From NCBI GenBank assembly GCA_947259425.1, contig CAMYMO010000238.1:1-12469 (forward strand): a DNA stretch of 12,469 nucleotides. Direction: 5' to 3'. How positions within the stretch are numbered: position 1 is the stretch's first letter; the number at the start of each line of letters is the position of its first letter. Below are positions 6,711 to 12,469 of the stretch, one piece after another. Made by a program: the position numbers and the translations under genes. A model generated the notes under the pieces. It saw only the letters and a list, made by a program, of their open reading frames with translations, was not told the DNA's origin and searched no databases. The stretch is from an uncultured Ectothiorhodospiraceae bacterium. Its GTDB lineage: Bacteria; Pseudomonadota; Gammaproteobacteria; UBA6429; Thiohalophilaceae.

Positions 6711-7019
6711 AATGAAATCCCGGATGCCCATGATTTTAATCAACTCCGGCAAGCCTTTATCGACTGGCAGGCACCCTGGATATTGCTGTTATCCAACCTG
6801 TCTGTGGAAAAACGTCAGTATTTTGAACAACTTGCCCGTAAACAGGCGCTGTTGGTGGATGCCCCGTATCGACTTTATCCTGAGGTCATCGATCAAGCTG
6901 CGATCAAAGCGGCCCGAGTCGAGGCCATGATGCGTAAAAACCATCCTGATGAAGTCGTAAAAGAAGATATCCTGTCTAGCTGGTATCTCGAACTCGGTGA
7001 AAATGAGCGCGGAAAATAA
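6711..7019 (+). pseudogene. Unrecognised small protein with missing or damaged start
   Basis: The frame ending at TAA 7017 reads like real protein (EIPDAHDFNQLRQAFIDWQA, then helical, charged sequence to LELGENERGK). It has no ATG or GTG near its beginning; the first in-frame TTG is 6783, without a ribosome-binding site. The frame is open back to 6621, but that part runs through the terminator at 6663-6693. An ATG at 6712 is one base out of phase; one additional base after it (ATGGAAATCCCG) would give M-E-I-P-D-A-H. So a one-base deletion, 5' truncation or sequencing error is likely. No promoter or ribosome-binding site is evident. The product would be about 100 residues, rich in Leu, Glu and Lys, without signal peptide or membrane segment. 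I do not recognise the family. Confidence 0.5.
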
Positions 7020-7130
7020 CCCCAAAACCCTGATTTAAGTCGAATTTTACTCAATATTCTTGCTGGTAATCCGATTATAGATCCATGTTTCATAAGTTTC
7101 GGCTTGTGATTAAACCCTATTCAACCTACG

Positions 7131-7136
7131 TATAAT
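7131..7136 (+). promoter_or_regulatory. Candidate -10 element for the histidine kinase
   Basis: A perfect TATAAT lies 18 bases upstream of ATG 7155. The -35 position (about 7108-7113, GATTAA) is weak; TTGTGA at 7104-7109 is too distant (21 bases). If used, the leader would be only about 12 bases. Confidence 0.35.
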
Positions 7137-7154
7137 TAATCGTAACCAGGTGAT

Positions 7155-9752
7155 ATGAATCGTATCCAGACCTTAGTCGCTTGCCTGTTCAGCCTGCTAT
7201 CGTGCTCTGCCGATGCGAGTCAAATTGATCCGTTAACCGTCACTCAGCCGACCAACACCGCATTGGTATTAATGCTGGGCCTGGTTATTGTTAGTTTATT
7301 GGTGATGTTGTTATTACAAAAACATCAAAACCAGGCAAAAATTGAATCGTTACAAGCAGAACATTTACGCAACGTTAAGTCAAACGAACAACGTCATAAA
7401 AGTATTTTCGAAACCATCGTTGATGGTGTCATTATTATCGACAAGACCGGTATCATCCAATCGTTTAATCCGGCCGCAGAAAAGATGTTCGGCTATCACA
7501 AGAATGAAGTGATCGGCCAAAACGTTACTGTTTTGATGCACGACGATCTTGCTAATCAACACGACGGCTACCTGACACGTTTCCTGAAGACGGGGAAATC
7601 TAATATCATTGGCAAAGGCCAGGAGCTTAACGCAAAACATAAAAATGGCAGTAACATTCCCATCGAACTCAACATTGGTCCAATGGAAATCAATGGGCAA
7701 ACATTCTTTACCGGCGTGGTCAGAAACATTTCGCAAAGAATTATTTCAATTGAACAGTCAAACCTGCTGGTTGAAATGTTGGAAACCAGTCCCGATCTTA
7801 TCATCACCTTTGACCTGGAAGGCAAGGTTGAGTTCATGAATCAATCCGGCCGTTCCATGTTGGGTTATCAACCCCAGCAAGACCTGTCCACTACGTCGAT
7901 TGCCGATTTTTTCCCTCGGGAAGAAATTGACCTGGTTTTAAATGAAGCCGTGCCAACCGCCTATATGCATGGCTACTGGTCTGGAGAAACAAAAATAATA
8001 AATCACAAAGCTGAACCGGTTGATGTCTCGCAAGTATTAATTAAACATGAAACCTCGGTTAACGGTAAACGACTTTATTCAACGGTATTGCGTGATATCT
8101 CGAGCCGTATAAAATCGGAACAGGAATTATCACACGCTAAAGAGCGTGCCGAAGGCGCAACCCATGCTAAAAGTGAATTTCTGGCCACCATGAGCCATGA
8201 AATACGTACACCAATGAACGGTGTATTGGGTATGACCCAGGTACTCACCAATACCAACCTGGATGAGAAACAAAGCGAATACGTTCGAACCATCTATGAT
8301 TCTGGCCAGGCACTGTTGTCTATTATCAATGACATTCTTGATTTCTCAAAAATTGAAGCGGGTAAATTAGAACTGGAAAGCATTCCGTTTAATCTTGCCA
8401 ACATCATTACTGATATTCGTCAGTTATTCGACTTTCAGGCCATCGATAAAGGCATCGATATTAAATCGTCTTATCCTAAGGACAGTGTCGCAATGTTTAT
8501 CGGTGACCCCGGTCGATTGAGACAGGTGTTGCTGAACCTGGTTAGTAATTCACTTAAATTTACTGAAATGGGTTATATTCTGATTGATGTCAGCATCAAC
8601 CAGACTGCGGAAAATACCGCTTATATTTCCATTGATGTTAGTGACACCGGTATTGGAATCCCAACTGAAGTTCAGCAAAATTTATTTAATTCGTTTACTC
8701 AGGCCGATGCCTCCACCACCAGAAAGTTTGGCGGCACTGGACTGGGCCTGGCAATCTGTAAACATCTGATCGAATTAATGGGAGGAGAAATTTCTGTCGA
8801 TAGCGCACCCGGTCAAGGTGCCACGTTCAGCGTCACGCTCTCGCTGGCTATTTCCGAACCCATTGAAAATGAACTATCAAAATGTGATGTCAACAATAAA
8901 CATGTGCTGGTCGCCTATACGACTGACCAGGCCGCCGAACTGATTACCAGACAGCTAAATATTTGTAACTTGCAAACAACAAAAGTCAGCAGCCTGGTGG
9001 ATCTTAGAAAAAAATTGGAAGGCGATCACCCAGTAAAATTTGATCTTATCGTAATGGATCGTTATTTATCCGGACGTCATACCAGCGATGTGATTAAAGT
9101 CCTGCATAAAAATAAAAACGTTATCGTACCTAATATCGTCGTCTGGACCCAAACCCCGGCCCGTAACGATGGAATACTATTTAACCAGGCCGGTGTAGTC
9201 GGCTACATCGCGGGGCATAGCGAACCCGCTGAATTAAAAAATATATTAGCTTATTCGATTGGCGCGGATGCAAATACATCATCGAGGCTAATAACGAAAC
9301 ATAATATTCATGAATATGAAATTAATCAAAACGAGAGTCTATCCGAATTTTCTGGTATTGAAATATTGTTAGTGGAAGACAATGAAATCAATCAAATGGT
9401 CGCCCAGTCGATGCTTGAACACTTTGGTATTAAAATCAAGCTGGCGACTAATGGAAAGGAAGCCGTCGCCATTTTGGCAAAGGAATCTTTTCGATTAGTG
9501 TTTATGGACTGTCAAATGCCGATTATGGATGGCTATGCTGCGACTAAAACCATTCGCGACCTGGAAAGTCATACCGGTCACCATACGACGATCGTCGCAA
9601 TGACGGCGAATGCAATGAAAGAAGATCGGGACAAGTGCATTCAATCCGGGATGGATGATTTTATCCCCAAACCATTTACCCAACAGGACCTGCATAATAT
9701 GTTAAGTAAATGGCTACTCGAGGGCAGTAAAAAACACATTAAGTTAGCGTAA
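7155..9752 (+). CDS. Hybrid sensor histidine kinase with two PAS domains and two receiver modules
   Basis: This 865-residue inner-membrane sensor has a signal-like segment (1-22) and a transmembrane helix (~36-54), with a short periplasmic loop between. PAS1 (~80-195) is FixL-like (GYLTRFLKTG, NIIGKG, FTGVVRNIS), but the position of FixL's haem-ligand His is Asn150. PAS2 is ~203-318. HisKA has the phospho-acceptor H348 in MSHEIRTPMNG. The ATPase domain has N-box NLVSNSLKF (461-469), DTGIGIP (497-503) and GGTGLGLAI (526-534). A first receiver-like module (~582-700) keeps D635 but lacks the N-terminal acidic pair and the conserved Lys, so it is probably inactive. The final receiver (~735-855) is complete (E741/D742, D785, T817, K839). 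No Hpt domain is present, so a separate phosphotransfer protein is expected. Architecture resembles BarA-type kinases. AGGTG precedes the ATG closely. The signal is unknown. Confidence 0.95.
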   Translation: MNRIQTLVACLFSLLSCSADASQIDPLTVTQPTNTALVLMLGLVIVSLLVMLLLQKHQNQAKIESLQAEHLRNVKSNEQRHKSIFETIVDGVIIIDKTGIIQSFNPAAEKMFGYHKNEVIGQNVTVLMHDDLANQHDGYLTRFLKTGKSNIIGKGQELNAKHKNGSNIPIELNIGPMEINGQTFFTGVVRNISQRIISIEQSNLLVEMLETSPDLIITFDLEGKVEFMNQSGRSMLGYQPQQDLSTTSIADFFPREEIDLVLNEAVPTAYMHGYWSGETKIINHKAEPVDVSQVLIKHETSVNGKRLYSTVLRDISSRIKSEQELSHAKERAEGATHAKSEFLATMSHEIRTPMNGVLGMTQVLTNTNLDEKQSEYVRTIYDSGQALLSIINDILDFSKIEAGKLELESIPFNLANIITDIRQLFDFQAIDKGIDIKSSYPKDSVAMFIGDPGRLRQVLLNLVSNSLKFTEMGYILIDVSINQTAENTAYISIDVSDTGIGIPTEVQQNLFNSFTQADASTTRKFGGTGLGLAICKHLIELMGGEISVDSAPGQGATFSVTLSLAISEPIENELSKCDVNNKHVLVAYTTDQAAELITRQLNICNLQTTKVSSLVDLRKKLEGDHPVKFDLIVMDRYLSGRHTSDVIKVLHKNKNVIVPNIVVWTQTPARNDGILFNQAGVVGYIAGHSEPAELKNILAYSIGADANTSSRLITKHNIHEYEINQNESLSEFSGIEILLVEDNEINQMVAQSMLEHFGIKIKLATNGKEAVAILAKESFRLVFMDCQMPIMDGYAATKTIRDLESHTGHHTTIVAMTANAMKEDRDKCIQSGMDDFIPKPFTQQDLHNMLSKWLLEGSKKHIKLA

Positions 9753-9767
9753 TAGTGTTAACGCTAA
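9744..9767. terminator. Hairpin between convergent genes, overlapping both stop codons
   Basis: TTAGCGT (9744-9750) pairs with ACGCTAA (9761-9767) around ten bases. It contains the end of the kinase gene (TAA 9750-9752) and of pbpC (stop 9764-9766, minus strand); the genes are 11 bp apart. There is no T-run on the plus side. Minus-strand transcripts meet a T-run (complement of 9729-9734) about 10 bases later, so any terminator function is weak and mainly for pbpC. Confidence 0.4.
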
Positions 9768-12097
9768 TCTCGACCTAATACCTCAAACCGCCTGGAAACT
9801 CGAAATCCATTATCATCTACCACGGTCAGGGTATGTTTTCCTGGGCTGATATTGAGAGCCAGGTTATGAAAATTTTCAGTCGCGCCAAGATATTGTTCAT
9901 CCAGATGCCAGAATAACGTTGCACTGCTTTGCCTGTGTACCGCCTCGAAAACCGTACGACTTTTCTGTTGGGCCAAATCGGTCGGGATATAAATACGTGT
10001 CCCCGCGAGCGGATAGAGAATATCAATCGGCCCATGTTGTTGTGAAGCTGCCAGGCGCACACGACAATCCGGACGTAACTTAGGTAACGACCGGTATTGG
10101 CTGTGCGTTTGCTTATAGTAATAAGCCTGCCCGGGTGGTAATTCAAACCAACTAATATGCGTCATGTTATTAACCGATTCACAACGGCTATTGACCTGCC
10201 ATTGCTTGTTTTTATCCAGGTGCACATAACGATGGTGTGGACTGGTCTTTTGAAAATGGCTTTCACGTGGTATCCACACCTCTTTGCTGGCACAATTGGC
10301 GTTACTTAAATAACCGTTCTCTTTGCAGATTTGGACTCGCTTCATTAAATGTAGTGGTGCTTGAAAATCGGTTTCAGGTTTATCCAGTTTATTAAAAATA
10401 TCAAACATAATGGGCGCGGCACTGCTCACGCCCGTCAAACCGGCGATGCCTTCGCCGCTCGCATTACCGACCCATACTGCCACCGTGTAACGTGTATCAC
10501 TGCCTATCGCCCAGGCATCCCGCAGACCAAAACTGGTCCCGGTTTTCCAGGCGATTTTTCGACTGCTGGTAAATTCTCGCCAATGATTATCGGTACCGGG
10601 TCGACTCACCTCCATTAATGCCTTCATGGTTAACCACGCGCTGGCCGGACTAATCTGGGCAAGGTTACCTTCGCTGATTGGATCCCGTGCATTGACGCGT
10701 AGGTTTTTATAACGCGCATCCAGTTCATAACGATCTTGTTTAGCAGTGTTGGCCAGGTTGGCATAGATCATGGCCATGTCCCATAGATTCGCCTCGGCTC
10801 CGCCTAAAATTAAAGTGAGCCCATAGTCATCTGCGGGACGGCTTAGACTGCGCATTCCGGATTGTTGTAAATAATTATAAAAACGTGAGACACCGTGCTG
10901 ACGCAACATTCTAACTGCGGGCACATTAAGCGAGCGAGCCAGGGCCTGTTTAGCCGGCACGGCACCGCGGTATTCACGATCATAATTCTCAGGCATATAA
11001 CCAGCGTATTGTGTTGGCAGATCGGCCACCAGGGTATCCGGTAATATTTCACCGGACTGAATCATACGTGCATACAATAACGGTTTTAAGATACTGCCAC
11101 TACTGCGCGGGCGGTGTACGATGTCAACCGCATGTCCATGTTCAAGTTGATTACCAAACTGACTATTGCCGATATAAGCAACCACATCAAACGTTTCGTT
11201 ATCGACCACTAATGCCGCCAGGTTATGTATCTCACGTAACGATAAATATTTCGCGTGATGCTGCATCAATTTTTCGACCTTGGCTTGTTCGGCTCGTAAC
11301 AAGGTCGTTTTGATTCGCGGCGAATCGTTATTGCGCATTAGTGTCGCTAATAAATGTGGCGCGAAATGTGGGATGCGTTTGGGTTTTTCCGGTAAAGGCT
11401 CCAGCACAGCGAGTTTGTATTCGATGTCAGTCAGAACATCATTAGCGTGCAAGCTGGTTAACAATCTATCGCGTTTGTCTTTTAAGCGCAGTCGGTTGCG
11501 CCCAGGATGGATCAGTGCCGGACTATTCGGTAACACGGCCAAGGTCGCACTTTCTGCCCAGGATAATTGCGCCGGGGTGCGACCAAAGTAGCGCCAACTT
11601 GCGGCTTCTAATCCCACCACATTACCACCGTACGGGGCATTCGAGGCATACAGTGCGAGTATTTCATCTTTACTGTAGGAAAGCTCCAGGCGCGTCGCGA
11701 GAATGACTTCTTTAAATTTTTCCCATAATGTCCTGGGAGGATTATCACGCGCCAGGCGAATGACTTGCATGCTGATCGTACTGCCACCACTCACGGTCCG
11801 GCCATGACGGATATTTAAATACAGTGCACGGGCCATCGCGATCGGATCAACGCCAGGATGATAGTCAAAACGTTTATCTTCAAAGGTCAGGATGGCCTGT
11901 TTAAATTTTTCGGGGACCTGGGTTAGGGTAGGAAATCGCCACTGTTCATCTTCGGCAATATGTGCCGCCAATAATTGATTGTTTCGATCCAACATCACCG
12001 TCGAAACCGATTTATCAAACAACGGCTCCGGCAAACTTTGCCAGTAAAAAATACTGGCAATGATCAAAACAATGACTGTGACGTGTCGTTTAATCAT
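9764..12097 (-). CDS. pbpC: Bifunctional penicillin-binding protein 1C (transglycosylase/transpeptidase)
   Basis: This 777-residue inner-membrane, periplasm-facing enzyme polymerises and cross-links peptidoglycan; E. coli PbpC is of similar length. An N-terminal anchor (~5-20) is followed by a GT51 glycosyltransferase (~45-215) with catalytic Glu73 in TFEDKRFDYHPGVDP and GGSTISMQVIRL. The transpeptidase (~290-570) has the SxxK motif S335-I-L-K338, SLN at 389-391 and KTG at 518-520, all intact. The C-terminal ~90 residues (from ~685) match the small PbpC-specific beta domain (PIDILYPLAGTRIYIP). The usual neighbour, an alpha-2-macroglobulin gene, is not in the window. Instead REP-like repeats lie immediately upstream. 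The ribosome-binding site is weak (only GGA, ~12 bases before ATG). It is convergent with the kinase gene and appears to be intact, ordinary chromosomal content. Confidence 0.95.
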   Translation of the reverse strand: MIKRHVTVIVLIIASIFYWQSLPEPLFDKSVSTVMLDRNNQLLAAHIAEDEQWRFPTLTQVPEKFKQAILTFEDKRFDYHPGVDPIAMARALYLNIRHGRTVSGGSTISMQVIRLARDNPPRTLWEKFKEVILATRLELSYSKDEILALYASNAPYGGNVVGLEAASWRYFGRTPAQLSWAESATLAVLPNSPALIHPGRNRLRLKDKRDRLLTSLHANDVLTDIEYKLAVLEPLPEKPKRIPHFAPHLLATLMRNNDSPRIKTTLLRAEQAKVEKLMQHHAKYLSLREIHNLAALVVDNETFDVVAYIGNSQFGNQLEHGHAVDIVHRPRSSGSILKPLLYARMIQSGEILPDTLVADLPTQYAGYMPENYDREYRGAVPAKQALARSLNVPAVRMLRQHGVSRFYNYLQQSGMRSLSRPADDYGLTLILGGAEANLWDMAMIYANLANTAKQDRYELDARYKNLRVNARDPISEGNLAQISPASAWLTMKALMEVSRPGTDNHWREFTSSRKIAWKTGTSFGLRDAWAIGSDTRYTVAVWVGNASGEGIAGLTGVSSAAPIMFDIFNKLDKPETDFQAPLHLMKRVQICKENGYLSNANCASKEVWIPRESHFQKTSPHHRYVHLDKNKQWQVNSRCESVNNMTHISWFELPPGQAYYYKQTHSQYRSLPKLRPDCRVRLAASQQHGPIDILYPLAGTRIYIPTDLAQQKSRTVFEAVHRQSSATLFWHLDEQYLGATENFHNLALNISPGKHTLTVVDDNGFRVSRRFEVLGRD

Positions 12098-12123
12098 GTA
12101 TATGTTTATAGTCCAATTTTGTC

Positions 12124-12469
12124 GTCATTCCCGCGCATACCCTCTATTAATATTTTTGAGGGGCACGATTGGCGGGAATCTATATATAAAACCTGGATTC
12201 CCCCTCTCCAGGGGGAATGACATTTCGTTCGTCATTCCCGCGAAGGCGGGAATCTATATATAAAACCTGGATTCCCCCTCTCCAGGGGGAAAAGTGCCCT
12301 GCGGGTAAAGTACCCGCGGGGTATGACATTTCGTTCGTCATTCCCTCGCATACCCTCTATTAATATTTTTGAGGGGCACGATGGGAGGGAATCTACATAT
12401 AAAACCTGGATTCCCCCTCTCCAGGGGGTAAAGTACCCTGCGGGTAATGTGCCCTGCGGGTAAAGTACC
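12124..12469. repeat. Tandem array of three REP-like palindromic units (third cut by the window end)
   Basis: Units begin with GTCATTCCC at 12124, 12231 and 12337, a period of about 106 bp. Each has hairpin 1 (ATTCCC[GT]C...G[CA]GGGAAT), an AT-rich linker (TCTA-ATATAAAA), and hairpin 2 (ATTCCCCC, TCTCCA loop, GGGGGAAT in unit 1). The linker GACATTTCGTTCGTCATTCC joins successive units. Units 1 and 3 carry a 37-base loop in hairpin 1 (12135-12171, 12348-12384; 36 of 37 identical), while unit 2 has the four-base loop GAAG. After hairpin 2 there are short GCGGGTAAAGTACC repeats; 12301-12317 form a third hairpin (GCGGGTA/TACCCGC). The array lies upstream of pbpC, begins 27 bp from its start codon, and continues past the window. 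Confidence 0.9.

Noticed and set aside
12124..12469. CRISPR array
   Set aside because: Repeats are long palindromic units with conserved linkers and no unique spacers of constant length; this is a REP-type array.

Overview
The window looks like a chromosomal accessory region from a Gram-negative proteobacterium, most likely a gammaproteobacterium. The support is a large outer-membrane barrel protein with FecR and TPR modules, a bifunctional penicillin-binding protein of the PbpC (PBP1C) type, a BarA-like hybrid histidine kinase and palindromic REP-type intergenic repeats. I do not assign a genus. No tRNA, rRNA, insertion sequence, prophage gene or CRISPR array is visible.

Layout. Bases 1-194 are a leader with two inverted repeats. 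A 1050-residue secreted protein (195-3347: signal peptide, FecR domain, TPR array, C-terminal TonB-receptor-like barrel) is followed 33 bp later by a 75-residue cysteine-containing peptide (3381-3608) and a UUCG-loop terminator. After a 390-bp spacer with a plausible promoter comes a second small secreted-protein gene (3999-4464). It is out of frame here: the signal-peptide codons contain four TCTGT pentamers, and adding one pentamer (or losing two) restores an intact gene. Its product ends in the same four-cysteine tail as the first peptide. A strong terminator follows, then about 680 bp of repeat debris and an operator-like inverted repeat, and then a stand-alone winged-helix/BTAD transcriptional activator (5185-6243).

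Bases 6320-6693 carry nested inverted repeats ending in a near-perfect terminator and may be a structured RNA or a long structured 3' UTR. Next is a start-less, probably damaged small gene (to 7019). A two-PAS hybrid histidine kinase (7155-9752) converges on pbpC (9764-12097, minus strand), and a hairpin overlaps both stop codons. The window ends in three tandem REP-like units (12124-12469), two of which show a compensatory stem base-pair change.

Working model (inference): 195-4464, possibly controlled by the BTAD activator, forms one surface system. The FecR/TPR/barrel protein would export, display or receive small disulphide-bonded peptides, with one peptide switched on and off by slipped-strand mispairing. 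The histidine kinase and pbpC look like independent, ordinary genes.
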